Shown here piece by piece: positions 46,764-56,232 of a stretch of DNA of 64,000 nucleotides; the first letter of the stretch is position 1, and each line of letters opens with the position of its first letter. Origin of the DNA: Psychromonas sp. 14N.309.X.WAT.B.A12 (GTDB taxonomy: Bacteria; Pseudomonadota; Gammaproteobacteria; Enterobacterales; Psychromonadaceae); contig NZ_JAPNXS010000008.1 in the NCBI RefSeq assembly GCF_030397575.1, positions 1 through 64,000 of the forward strand. Direction: 5' to 3'. The notes beneath the pieces are model-generated. The model was not told the DNA's origin. It saw nothing but the letters and a program-made list of their open reading frames with translations, and ran no database searches. The position numbers and the translations under genes were made by a program.

Positions 46764-47642
46764 TTAAGGGGCGTATAAATGAACTCTGTTTTTACCTTCA
46801 CTTTTTGCTTGAAACAAACCTTGTTCAGCATAATCGACTAATTTGCTACTTTTTAATTCATTTCGGTAAGTGACTGCACCAATACTAACCGTAATATTAA
46901 TTATTTCATCCTCATATTGAACGCAAAGTAACTCGGTACTTTTACGAATCATTTCTGCCACCTGTTGGGCAACCTCATCATTACTATTATTAAGTAATAT
47001 AATAAATTCTTCGCCTTCCCAGCGAGCCACTAGATCGGTTTTTCGAATACAGTCTTTTAATTTATTAGCGAGTCTTTTGAGGACTGCATCTCCAGCTGTT
47101 TGATTATATAGTTCGTTAATTTGTTTAAAGTTATCTATATTGATCAGCAATATAGAAAATGAGCCTTTTTTCGTATGCTGTGTAAGTAACTTATCTGACA
47201 GTAAATCATTGAAATAGCGGCGTGTATAGACATTGGTTAATTCATCTTTTTCTGATAACTGCTTTAATTTTATTGAATGGTCACTATTTTGTGTGATCCA
47301 ACGGTGAATACCATAAGAGACAAGAATAAAACCACACAGCTGAACGATATCTTTAAAGAACACGGCTAATAACCAAGGCTGACTGAAAATCTCGTTTAGG
47401 GTGTTAGTTAAAGTTGCGGTAAACAGAAAAAAGAATCCACTCACTAAGAACTTATGAACGGCCAAGTTATATTTCACTTTATTTAAATTGACTAATAAAA
47501 CGAATAGCGTGATAGAAATAATGGTGTGAAAGAAAAGATTATAGAGATTGATTTGGTTGGCAATAGGAAAGATCCAAGCTTGTAATGAAATATAAGCAAG
47601 AACAAAAGAGTAAAATGAATGTAGTGTACTTTTTTTGGTCAA
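46764..47642 (-). CDS. Membrane-bound GGDEF (diguanylate cyclase) protein
   Basis: A 292-residue protein: four hydrophobic segments in the first 120 residues (no recognisable sensor domain), then a GGDEF domain from about residue 130. It has DELTNVYTRRYFND, NIDNFKQINELYNQTAGDAVL and the signature RWEGEEFIILL. The first Gly of GG(D/E)EF is Glu here, while G-E-E-F is kept, so activity is uncertain. The only possible start is TTG at 47642, since no ATG occurs upstream in frame before a stop. It probably makes c-di-GMP, if active. Confidence 0.82.
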   Translation of the reverse strand: MTKKSTLHSFYSFVLAYISLQAWIFPIANQINLYNLFFHTIISITLFVLLVNLNKVKYNLAVHKFLVSGFFFLFTATLTNTLNEIFSQPWLLAVFFKDIVQLCGFILVSYGIHRWITQNSDHSIKLKQLSEKDELTNVYTRRYFNDLLSDKLLTQHTKKGSFSILLINIDNFKQINELYNQTAGDAVLKRLANKLKDCIRKTDLVARWEGEEFIILLNNSNDEVAQQVAEMIRKSTELLCVQYEDEIINITVSIGAVTYRNELKSSKLVDYAEQGLFQAKSEGKNRVHLYAP

Positions 47643-47846
47643 TGGCTGTTCTCTATTGGCTAAATGATAATCATATCAGCTAATGTTGATGATAAATAAA
47701 TATTTTAGTTAACTTACTATAATTGTTTTTTTTAGTAAATAAATGAACTTGATTATTACCGAATATTTGAATTATGTGATTAATGCTTTATTTCTGTGGA
47801 CTATCTCTCTATCATTAAGGATCCGTTTTTTAGATGGTTTTTTCCG

Positions 47847-50800
47847 ATGCCTAAAGTGACTCAGCAAGATATTTCAACAAGTTTTGGTCGTAACATTATT
47901 GACCGAGGTACCCAGTATTTTAAAGAAAGTCGTGTATTAGCTTGCGACTTCGATGAATCCACTAACTCGCTGGTGGGACTCGTCAGAGGGAGTAGCGACA
48001 CACCCTATAATACCAAAGCATCTATCAAGCCTTCCAATAAAGGCGGGTATATCATTCACAGCACCTGCTCTTGTAAAGTAGGGTGGAATTGTAAACACGC
48101 TGTCGCGCTATTATTAGCTTATCAGGCAGATACCCCTGATTATAACGTCGAAAACAGTTATCAAACTTGGTATGAGATGCTAAGTAGTAAAGCTGCTGTA
48201 CCAGAAAAAGTAAGAGCATCTGCCTACCAAGGTCACTTCCGTTTTTCTTTCGACAAAAAAGTGTTAAACCATGAACATCGTTACATCAAACTCGAATACG
48301 GGACGGTGCGCTTCCTTAAAAGTGAAAATACCTATGTATTCAGTGAAAAAGATTTAGTGTCTGTTGCAGATAACGAAAGTTGGATGGAAAGCTTTAAATG
48401 GGTAGAAGATGTTGATGTTGAGATCCTACGTTTATTGCTAACTAAAGAGGGGCGTCCGACTAAACTAGGTAAAACTTATATTAAGACTGAGTTGGATCTA
48501 TTAGCCCTACAAAAAATATTAGCCACTGGACGTTGTTTTTGGGAAACCTTAGATCAAAAAATAACATCTGCAGACCCTCGTGCTTTAAATTTAGATTGGG
48601 AAAGTGCTGAAGATGACCTGAAACAATTAACAGTAAACCTCGCTGACTGTGAAGAATGGTTATTAATTCCTACGCCAACACCTTATTTTTACGACTTAAC
48701 TCGTCATCAAGCAGGGCAAATAACCACGCAGTTCAATCGTGATTGGTTGTTATCATTATTACAGACTCCACCATTAGGTGAAGAACAGAGAGCGCATTTT
48801 ACGCAGGAAGTCTCATTAGGCTTTGCACAGGATGTACTACCTAATCCACAACACTATGATATTCAGCAAATTGACGAGCCGTTGCAGGTTATCTTTAAGT
48901 TGGATGTACAGACGATTAAAAGTCAGTCTTTATTTTTGGGACGTTTGTATTTCAAATATGGGGAGTTAATTTTAACGCCAAGTATTTTGGAAGATAAACA
49001 ACGTAACCAGTATATGCACAAAGGCCAAATAGTTAGCATTAATCGCGATATTGAAGCGGAAACTGCTGCACTTAATGAGTTTAACGAGTTGTGCTTGCTT
49101 GATGTTTATATGTACGACCCTAAATACAAAGTAACTAAAGATTTACAAGGTATTTTGCCACCTGAATTAGGAGGCACTCAAGAGTTCCAATGGCTATCAC
49201 TACTAACTGCACATAAAGCACGTTTAGAAGTATTGGGGTGGCAGTTTGATATTGCTAAAGATTTAGCATTACAAAGTCAGCAGGTAGATAGCATTGATAT
49301 TGATATTGATGAAAAAGGTAACTGGTTTGATCTAGGTGTTTCTATTGAAGTCGATGGAAAACGCATTGAGTTATTACCATTATTGCTAGAATGGTTACGA
49401 AGCAATGAAGATTGGCAACAAAATAGCTACGATATCCTCTTAGCACAAGGTAATGGTCGCCCATTACGTGTTAAACGAGAGTCGATTCAACCTATCTTAT
49501 CTATCTTACAAGAGTTAGGTGAAGTCAATGAAAGCAAAATTAATTTACCACAAAACCAAGCTGCATTATTAGCCCAGTTACCTGAAATTAATCGTTGGAT
49601 TGGCGGTGAACATGTTCAAGCATTAGCAGAAAAACTCGCTAACTTTAGTGGTATTCAAGATATTGATGCGCCAAATCGATTAGCGGCAGATCTTCGTGAT
49701 TATCAGAAAGAGGGTTTAAATTGGTTAATGTTCTTAAATGAATATGGGTTCTCTGGCGTATTAGCCGATGACATGGGGTTAGGGAAAACAGTACAAACAC
49801 TCGCTTATTTATTGTATAAAAAGCAGCATCAACTGTTATCGCAACCTGCAATGGTTATTTGTCCAACGTCGTTAGTGGGCAACTGGTTGAATGAAGCTAC
49901 CAAGTTTACGCCAGACCTCAAAGTATTAGTATTACACGGCGTTAACCGTCATCAGTTCTTTAAAGAAATTAATGATTATGATTTGGTGATCACGACTTAC
50001 CCATTGATTGCACGTGATTTTAAAGAATTTACTGATTATTCATTTTCGGATTTGATTTTAGATGAAGCTCAAACCATCAAAAACCCGTTAGCAAAAATGA
50101 CTAAAAGTATTAAATTGATCGATGCTAAACAACGTTTATGTTTGACCGGTACACCAATGGAAAACCATCTAGGTGAACTATGGTCACTATTTGATTTCCT
50201 AATGCCAGGTTTTCTTGGTTCATACAGCACATTTAATCGTGTTTATCGTAAAGGTATTGAAGGTGAAGGTAACCATCAAATTCAACAATGGTTGATTCAA
50301 AAAACTAAACCATTTTTACTACGTCGTACTAAAGATGATGTAGCCAAAGAGTTACCTGCGAAAACTGAAATTATCCATACTATTGGCCTACAAAACGATC
50401 AACGTACTCTGTATGAAAGCATTCGTATTACTATGGAAGCAAAAGTGCGAGACTTATTACGTGAGAAAGGTATGGCTAGAAGCCGCATTGAATTTTTAGA
50501 TGCATTATTAAAATTACGCCAAGCTTGTTGTGACCCTCGTTTGGTGAAATTAGAGCATGCACAAGATATTAAGAGTTCAGCGAAGTTAGATTTTTTAATG
50601 GAGCTACTACCGGAAATGGTCGAAGAGGGACGTCGTATCTTAATCTTCTCACAATTTGCGCAAATGCTTGGTTTAATTGGTGATGCGTTACAGGAAGCAG
50701 GCATTGATTTTGTAAAACTCACCGGTCAAACTCGCAACCGAACTGAAGTCATTGAAAAATTCCAAGTGGGCGATGTACCTGTTTTCTTAATCTCTCTAAA

Positions 50801-51089
50801 AGCAGGTGGTGTAGGCCTTAACTTAACTGCTGCAGATACTGTGATTCATTACGACCCATGGTGGAATCCTGCGGTAGAGAACCAAGCCACTGACCGAGCT
50901 TATCGTATTGGCCAAGATAAACCGGTATTTGTGTATAAACTAATTTGTGAACAAACCGTTGAAGAGCGCGTATTAGCATTACAATCACGTAAACAGAAAT
51001 TAGCTGATAGCGTTTACGGTAAAGAGCAAGAAGAGAATTTTGCACCTGATAACAGCGATGCGCTATTAAAACTGTTTGAACGTTACTAA
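47847..51089 (+). CDS. SWIM zinc finger SNF2-family DNA-dependent ATPase/helicase
   Basis: A protein of 1080 residues from the ATG at 47847; an in-frame GTG at 47796 would add 17 residues. Near residues 70-90 it has a SWIM zinc motif (CSC...WNCKHAVALLLA). A long middle domain follows, then a SNF2 motor in the last 450 residues: Walker A ADDMGLGKTVQTLAYL, DEAQ box LILDEAQTIKNP, LTGTPMENHLGELWSLFDFL, and the helicase C-terminal ISLKAGGVGLNLTAADTVIHYDPWWNP with QATDRAYRIGQ. Such bacterial SNF2 proteins (RapA/HepA relatives) act on DNA-bound proteins or RNA polymerase; the specific role is unknown. The miaE ATG follows its stop with no gap. Confidence 0.9.
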   Translation: MPKVTQQDISTSFGRNIIDRGTQYFKESRVLACDFDESTNSLVGLVRGSSDTPYNTKASIKPSNKGGYIIHSTCSCKVGWNCKHAVALLLAYQADTPDYNVENSYQTWYEMLSSKAAVPEKVRASAYQGHFRFSFDKKVLNHEHRYIKLEYGTVRFLKSENTYVFSEKDLVSVADNESWMESFKWVEDVDVEILRLLLTKEGRPTKLGKTYIKTELDLLALQKILATGRCFWETLDQKITSADPRALNLDWESAEDDLKQLTVNLADCEEWLLIPTPTPYFYDLTRHQAGQITTQFNRDWLLSLLQTPPLGEEQRAHFTQEVSLGFAQDVLPNPQHYDIQQIDEPLQVIFKLDVQTIKSQSLFLGRLYFKYGELILTPSILEDKQRNQYMHKGQIVSINRDIEAETAALNEFNELCLLDVYMYDPKYKVTKDLQGILPPELGGTQEFQWLSLLTAHKARLEVLGWQFDIAKDLALQSQQVDSIDIDIDEKGNWFDLGVSIEVDGKRIELLPLLLEWLRSNEDWQQNSYDILLAQGNGRPLRVKRESIQPILSILQELGEVNESKINLPQNQAALLAQLPEINRWIGGEHVQALAEKLANFSGIQDIDAPNRLAADLRDYQKEGLNWLMFLNEYGFSGVLADDMGLGKTVQTLAYLLYKKQHQLLSQPAMVICPTSLVGNWLNEATKFTPDLKVLVLHGVNRHQFFKEINDYDLVITTYPLIARDFKEFTDYSFSDLILDEAQTIKNPLAKMTKSIKLIDAKQRLCLTGTPMENHLGELWSLFDFLMPGFLGSYSTFNRVYRKGIEGEGNHQIQQWLIQKTKPFLLRRTKDDVAKELPAKTEIIHTIGLQNDQRTLYESIRITMEAKVRDLLREKGMARSRIEFLDALLKLRQACCDPRLVKLEHAQDIKSSAKLDFLMELLPEMVEEGRRILIFSQFAQMLGLIGDALQEAGIDFVKLTGQTRNRTEVIEKFQVGDVPVFLISLKAGGVGLNLTAADTVIHYDPWWNPAVENQATDRAYRIGQDKPVFVYKLICEQTVEERVLALQSRKQKLADSVYGKEQEENFAPDNSDALLKLFERY

Positions 51090-51848
51090 ATGTCTATAGA
51101 ACAGGACTTATTAGCCCCAATTAAGGCGTTTTTATACGTAGAGACACCACAAGCTTGGATAGATAAAGCTAAGCTTGTGGAGAATCAATCAGCTTTACTC
51201 GTTGATCATATGATTTGCGAGCTAAAAGCGGCACAGACAGCCATGTTATTAATTCGTCGTTACGCTGTAGACAAAGACAGTGGCGATGCTTTAATGGCAT
51301 GGTTAACGCCTTACAATGATTATGTTTACCGCAAACAAGGGGATTGGAAGGCATTATCTAATAATAGTTTGTCTAAAAACATCGTTGCTAAAGTTGGGAC
51401 TGTTTATGGACAAGACTTGACCGATAAAATGGTTTTGTTGATCAAAGAAGAGCTACATCATTTTTATCAGGTCGTAGAGATTATGCAAGCTCGAGATATT
51501 CATTTTGATTTTGTTGGCTCTAGTCGTTATGCAAAAGAGTTACTAAGCCATGTCACCACACATGAACCAAACACTCTAATTGATAAATTAATTTGTAGTG
51601 CTTATATTGAGGCGCGATCTTGTGAGCGCTTTGCTAAAATAGCTGAGCATCTTGACCCAATTTTAAATAAATTTTATGTCTCTTTATTGCGTTCAGAAGC
51701 AAGGCATTATCAAGATTATTTAACGTTAGCTGAGCAGGTTGCCGGTCAGGATATCTCTGATCGAATAGCTTACTTTGGGCAGTTAGAAGGTCGACTGATC
51801 AGTGAACCTGATACAGATTTTAAATTTCATAGTGGATGCCCAATCTAA
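51090..51848 (+). CDS. miaE: tRNA-(ms2io6A37) hydroxylase MiaE
   Basis: A 252-residue diiron hydroxylase that hydroxylates the isopentenyl group of ms2i6A at tRNA position 37. Ferritin-like iron ligands lie in DHMICELKAAQTAML, KEELHHFYQVVEIM, YIEARSCERF and RSEARHYQDYL. The end FKFHSGCPI is family-typical. It starts immediately after the SNF2 gene stop (TAA-ATG), so it is translated from the same message. No miaB or miaA is in the window. Confidence 0.93.
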   Translation: MSIEQDLLAPIKAFLYVETPQAWIDKAKLVENQSALLVDHMICELKAAQTAMLLIRRYAVDKDSGDALMAWLTPYNDYVYRKQGDWKALSNNSLSKNIVAKVGTVYGQDLTDKMVLLIKEELHHFYQVVEIMQARDIHFDFVGSSRYAKELLSHVTTHEPNTLIDKLICSAYIEARSCERFAKIAEHLDPILNKFYVSLLRSEARHYQDYLTLAEQVAGQDISDRIAYFGQLEGRLISEPDTDFKFHSGCPI

Positions 51849-51871
51849 CTATATCCCCCTGAATTCGATTA

Positions 51872-51899
51872 AAGGACTGTAATTCACATTACAGTCCTT
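51872..51899. terminator. Hairpin between convergent miaE and ycbX
   Basis: Perfect 12-base stem AAGGACTGTAAT/ATTACAGTCCTT with a TCAC loop. Little T run on the plus side and CTTTAAT on the minus side. Position between convergent genes suggests shared termination. Confidence 0.7.
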
Positions 51900-51904
51900 A
51901 CAGA

Positions 51905-53011
51905 TTAATGTTCTATACTGATATCAGTCTTGGGAATACAACTACAAGCTAACACATAACCGTCTTCTATCTCTTCTTTAAACATACCTTGGTTATTCAG
52001 TACTTTTACTTCACCTGATAGTAATTTAGTTTTACAGCGCCCACATTTACCACCACGGCAGGAAAAAGGAATATTAATACCAGCGGCTTCAGCTTGTTCT
52101 AATAATAAACCGTTATCGTTACCTGCCACTTTGATATCTGATTTTGAAAAATATATCTGAATGGCTTTATGGCTTAGTTTTTCTTCGCCTAACATGGAGG
52201 TGTATTGTGGAGGTTGTTGGGTTTCTAGTACTTGAACACTATCACCAGCGCAGATCACTCCTTCGTTAAGTGGGATTAAATTCTGCCCAAAATCAATATC
52301 ACCATCATGGAAGCGGAAACCAGCCAGTGTCTTCAAAGGTTGTTCTAAGTCTGGCACACCGGTTAAAGGATCTACATTAGTAAAGTTACAGCGTGAACAA
52401 GGTTTACTGACTTCAAACTCAACTTCGCCAATTTTAATGCGTAACCAGGTATCTTCAATAAAAGCCGATTCTCCCTTAACAATAAGATTAGGACGGAAGT
52501 GCAGGGCTGTTACTGGCTTATTTAAATGAGTATTAAGCTCATCTACAGATGCTTGATTGATTAACAAAAGCGGATAACCATCAGCAAAGGAAACTTGATT
52601 GGTGCGGTTTTTAACACAGCGAGTGGTATTTTCTGAAAAATAAACCAGTTGGCAATCTTGCTTTAAGTAAGTTGAAAACCACTGATCATAATCAGGGTGG
52701 CAATGTTGAGCTTGCATATTATCAGCCCAAACCTCTACTTTTTGCATCTGCTCAGTGAAATGCTCTGGTTGAATATAAATACTGGGTTGCTTTGGTGCGC
52801 TCACTAACAACCCTTTTTTAGAAAATTCTATAGTAACCTGTGTCAATTGTGGGTGAGTACGACCAGTAATAAACTTGCCATCAAGATCTACTAACATATA
52901 ACGCCTATCGTTAGTTAAGCCTTTTTCCTCAACAAATGTTTGAGGTAACTGAATACCTTTAGTGGACTTAATTGGATAAATATAGAGATCTGTTAAGCTT
53001 TGCACGCTCAC
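51905..53011 (-). CDS. ycbX: MOSC-domain molybdenum cofactor protein fused to 2Fe-2S ferredoxin
   Basis: A 368-residue fusion. The beta-barrel and MOSC domain (about 1-275) carry the Moco-ligand cysteine in EVSKPCSRCNFTNVDP. The C-terminal plant-type ferredoxin (about 285-368) has CRGGKCGRCKTKLLSG and LACSC. E. coli YcbX has the same layout and reduces N-hydroxylated compounds as a molybdoenzyme receiving electrons through its ferredoxin half. It starts three bases after the mgsA stop region, so the two are probably co-transcribed. Confidence 0.93.
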   Translation of the reverse strand: MSVQSLTDLYIYPIKSTKGIQLPQTFVEEKGLTNDRRYMLVDLDGKFITGRTHPQLTQVTIEFSKKGLLVSAPKQPSIYIQPEHFTEQMQKVEVWADNMQAQHCHPDYDQWFSTYLKQDCQLVYFSENTTRCVKNRTNQVSFADGYPLLLINQASVDELNTHLNKPVTALHFRPNLIVKGESAFIEDTWLRIKIGEVEFEVSKPCSRCNFTNVDPLTGVPDLEQPLKTLAGFRFHDGDIDFGQNLIPLNEGVICAGDSVQVLETQQPPQYTSMLGEEKLSHKAIQIYFSKSDIKVAGNDNGLLLEQAEAAGINIPFSCRGGKCGRCKTKLLSGEVKVLNNQGMFKEEIEDGYVLACSCIPKTDISIEH

Positions 53012-53014
53012 TCC

Positions 53015-53473
53015 TTAAGTAGTTCGTTCTCGTAGGTAACCTGCATAATCAGGAATGCGTGTCGCGTAGACTTTATCGATATGATACGAATCCATAATAA
53101 AGTCGGCAGTGGCGATATTAGTTGCAATAGGAATATTCCATACTGCCGCTAAACGCAATAATGCTTTTACATCAGTATCATGAGGTACTGCATTCATTGG
53201 GTCCCAGAAAAAGATTAATAGGTCTAGGTTGCCTTCGGCTATTTTTGCACCTAGTTGTTGATCACCACCCATTGGACCAGATAATAAACATTGAATTGGC
53301 AAGCCAGTCTTTTTTTGTAATAAAACACCAGTGGTGCCTGTTGCATAAAGATCATGTTTTGTTAACTGATCTTTGCGTTTGTCAGCCCAGTTAATCAGTA
53401 GATCTTTCATGTGGTCGTGTGCAACTAACGCAATTTTTTTAGACTGCGATATGTCACGCGTAATATATTCCAT
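53015..53473 (-). CDS. mgsA: Methylglyoxal synthase
   Basis: A 152-residue enzyme converting dihydroxyacetone phosphate to methylglyoxal, a phosphate-starvation bypass of glycolysis. Phosphate-binding and catalytic motifs are [25 protein letters not shown] and [21 protein letters not shown]. Only three bases separate it from ycbX, and the DUF1422 gene stands 21 bases upstream. Confidence 0.96.
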   Translation of the reverse strand: MEYITRDISQSKKIALVAHDHMKDLLINWADKRKDQLTKHDLYATGTTGVLLQKKTGLPIQCLLSGPMGGDQQLGAKIAEGNLDLLIFFWDPMNAVPHDTDVKALLRLAAVWNIPIATNIATADFIMDSYHIDKVYATRIPDYAGYLRERTT

Positions 53474-53494
53474 AGTATTACCTTTTGATAAAAA

Positions 53495-53854
53495 TTATGC
53501 AGAGTAGTGCTTATCACCAAACATCATTTTATACATTAGCCAAATTGCCAATATGAGTGTGATAGTAATAGACAGGAAGTTAGATCCTAGCTCTGGGTAT
53601 AAGGCACCAGTAAAAGCGGCATAAGAGAAAATGCCAATAAAAAATGCAGCCCAAGCAGGGCGAATACTGGTTTCATTATTCGCTTCATGGATATATAAAC
53701 GATAAAAGTGACTGATAGAGAAAAACAAAGTAACAAATGGAAAAAGAGAAAAAGTCACTTGTGAGATTGTTAAAATAGAGAAACAGGCGTTGGCCGATAA
53801 ACCTATTAAAAAAGTATAAATTAACCATTTAACCGATATGTTGCTCTCTTGCAT
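53495..53854 (-). CDS. yijD: DUF1422-family inner-membrane protein (YijD-like)
   Basis: A 119-residue protein with four hydrophobic segments. It aligns with E. coli YijD, also 119 residues: GLSANACFSI near residue 18 and YPELGSNFLSITITLILAIWLMYKM at residues 86-110. Function is unknown. In E. coli yijD follows fabR next to sthA; here sthA lies divergently next to it but fabR is missing. mgsA and ycbX follow on the same strand. Confidence 0.82.
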   Translation of the reverse strand: MQESNISVKWLIYTFLIGLSANACFSILTISQVTFSLFPFVTLFFSISHFYRLYIHEANNETSIRPAWAAFFIGIFSYAAFTGALYPELGSNFLSITITLILAIWLMYKMMFGDKHYSA

Positions 53855-54063
53855 TTTATCACTCCTAGAATTTGGCTATCTGAAATCTAAAAATAGCATG
53901 AACCCATGCCTATTTCTTGTTTTTTATAACGATGGTGAGAGCTTAGCACCTGATCTTGAAGTTGTTCTAAAAATTTTACCCTACGCGCGAATTGTTGTAA
54001 GAATGTGTGACAAATGCTATCAAATTGTTAATATAACTTTTATTTCCTATTTGAGGTTGTCTA

Positions 54064-55494
54064 ATGTCTACACCAAAAAGTCCAAAAGCCGCTACTGTAA
54101 ATTATGATTATGATGCAATTGTTATTGGTACTGGCCCCGGCGGTGAAGGCTCTGCAATGAAGCTAGCAAAGGCGGGTAAACGTGTAGCTGTTGTTGAAAA
54201 ATATAGAGATATTGGCGGTGGTTGTACTCATTGGGGAACCATACCTTCGAAAGCATTGCGACATAGTGTTACGCAATTGATTGAATTAAAAAATAACGCG
54301 TTATTTACTAATAACTACCCACAAAAGCATGCTTTTACCTTTGCCGATGTACTTCGCCATACTCAGCAAGTGATTGGTCAGCAAGTTAAGATGCGCAGTA
54401 GCTTTTATAATCGTAATAACTGTACATTACATTTTGGCGAAGCATCTTTTGTTGATAACCACTCCATCAAAGTTAAAAATCCAGATGGTTCTGTGGAAAT
54501 CATTACTGCACAAGATATCATTATTGCTACTGGATCTAGGCCTTATCACCCTACTGATATTAATTTTGAAGCCGCCAATATTTATGATAGTGACACTATT
54601 TTGTCATTGGATTATCAGCCTAAAAATATTGTTATTTATGGTGCGGGTGTTATTGGTTGTGAATACGCTTCTATTTTTAGAGGCTTAAGTGTTAAAACTG
54701 ATTTAATTAATACTCGAGATAGGTTGCTATCTTTTTTAGATGCCGAGATGTCCGATGCTTTGTCTTATCACTTTAGAAATTCAGGCATTATTCTTCGTCA
54801 CGATGAAGAATATAAAAAAGTAGAAGCTACAGCAGAAGGAGTGGTTATTCACTTTAAGTCTGGTAAAAAAATGAAAGCAGATTGTTTACTCTATGCAAAT
54901 GGTCGTACCGGTAATACTGACTTATTAAACCTTGAAGCAGTTGGCTTAACACCCGATGGGCGAGGCCAATTAGCGATTAACGAGCATTATCAAACCGCTG
55001 TGGATAACATCTATGCTGTTGGTGATGTAATTGGTTATCCAAGTTTAGCTAGTGCCGCTTATGATCAAGGACGTATTGCCGCCAACTTAATCATTACACG
55101 TGAAGGTAATAAAAAGCTAATTAAAGACATCCCAACGGGTATTTTTACTATTCCTGAGATCAGTTCAGTGGGTAAAACGGAACAAATGTTGACTCAACAA
55201 AAAGTCCCTTATGAAGTTGGTCGAGCGCAATTTAAGGATTTAGCACGTTCACAAATTCTTGGCTCTGACGTGGGTAGTTTGAAGATCTTATTTCATCGTG
55301 AAAGCAAAGAAATTTTAGGTATTCATTGCTTTGGCGAAAGAGCAGCGGAAATCATTCACATTGGACAGGCCATCATGGAGCAAGAAGGGGCAGGTAACAC
55401 CATTGAATACTTTGTACGTACTACATTCAACTATCCAACCATGGCTGAGGCATACCGAGTGGCAGCTTTAAATGGTTTAAATAGATTATTTTAA
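54064..55494 (+). CDS. sthA: Soluble pyridine nucleotide transhydrogenase
   Basis: A 476-residue FAD flavoprotein that oxidises NADPH with NAD+. FAD-binding [18 protein letters not shown], the [17 protein letters not shown] segment with a single cysteine (Thr replaces the second redox Cys of Lpd-type enzymes), [13 protein letters not shown], and [20 protein letters not shown] are all as in SthA. The start TATGTC has a TTGAGGTTG site. It is a single gene. Confidence 0.97.
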   Translation: MSTPKSPKAATVNYDYDAIVIGTGPGGEGSAMKLAKAGKRVAVVEKYRDIGGGCTHWGTIPSKALRHSVTQLIELKNNALFTNNYPQKHAFTFADVLRHTQQVIGQQVKMRSSFYNRNNCTLHFGEASFVDNHSIKVKNPDGSVEIITAQDIIIATGSRPYHPTDINFEAANIYDSDTILSLDYQPKNIVIYGAGVIGCEYASIFRGLSVKTDLINTRDRLLSFLDAEMSDALSYHFRNSGIILRHDEEYKKVEATAEGVVIHFKSGKKMKADCLLYANGRTGNTDLLNLEAVGLTPDGRGQLAINEHYQTAVDNIYAVGDVIGYPSLASAAYDQGRIAANLIITREGNKKLIKDIPTGIFTIPEISSVGKTEQMLTQQKVPYEVGRAQFKDLARSQILGSDVGSLKILFHRESKEILGIHCFGERAAEIIHIGQAIMEQEGAGNTIEYFVRTTFNYPTMAEAYRVAALNGLNRLF

Positions 55495-55548
55495 GGTCAG
55501 TTTTGTAGGTGAATATGTGGGCAGTTTAGATGATGCTGCCCATTAAAT

Positions 55549-56100
55549 TTATCGATAGTTCTTCATAACCCATAATAGAGCACTGATACAACGTGCTTCT
55601 TGAAAGTCATCTCTATTCAATAACTCATCTACTTTACTAATTGGCCACTTGATCACTTCTAATGGCTCAGGCTCGTCACCGACTAAGCGTTCTGAGTATA
55701 AATTTTTAGCCATAAATAAGGTCATTTCACTGCTAAAGTAACTCGGTGCCATCACCACTTTTCTTAACTCAGTAAACTCCTTTGCACCATAACCCACTTC
55801 TTCTTTAAGTTCTCTATTAGCTGCTTCCATAGGTGTTTCACCTGGGTCAATGAGACCTTTTGGAAAGCCTAATTCATAGCTATGAGTACCAGCAGCGTAC
55901 TCACGAATTAAGAGAATAGTGTCTTCGTCATAAAAAGGAACCACTAATACAGCACCTTGTGTGCTACTTTTCATGCGTTCAAATTCCCGCTGTTCACCGT
56001 TACTGAATTTAAGTTGTAATGTTTCAATTTTAAAAAAACGACTGCATGCGGCAACACTCTTACTTAATATAGTTGGTAAAATTGGTGATGAATTACTCAT
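55549..56100 (-). CDS. nudE: ADP compounds hydrolase NudE
   Basis: A 183-residue Nudix hydrolase. The Nudix box GLIDPGETPMEAANRELKEEVGY (GX5EX7REUXEEXGU) is intact near residues 80-102. NudE cleaves NADH, ADP-ribose and diadenosine polyphosphates. It lies downstream of mrcA on the same strand with a terminator between; in E. coli nudE also neighbours mrcA. Confidence 0.93.
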   Translation of the reverse strand: MSNSSPILPTILSKSVAACSRFFKIETLQLKFSNGEQREFERMKSSTQGAVLVVPFYDEDTILLIREYAAGTHSYELGFPKGLIDPGETPMEAANRELKEEVGYGAKEFTELRKVVMAPSYFSSEMTLFMAKNLYSERLVGDEPEPLEVIKWPISKVDELLNRDDFQEARCISALLWVMKNYR

Positions 56101-56173
56101 AGCTGCCTCGTAATGTTAAATAAGTAGTGTTGATACATAACGTACCATTGAATGCCATGACTATTAATCAAAA

Positions 56174-56209
56174 TAGTAAAAAGCTTACAACTATACATTG
56201 TAAGCTTTT
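56174..56209 (-). terminator. mrcA terminator
   Basis: Twelve-base stem AAAAGCTTACAA/TTGTAAGCTTTT, seven-base loop, and on the minus strand a following TTTTTACTATTTT. Confidence 0.88.
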
Positions 56210-56232
56210 CAGTTACTGTTAACGGTCGCTAT

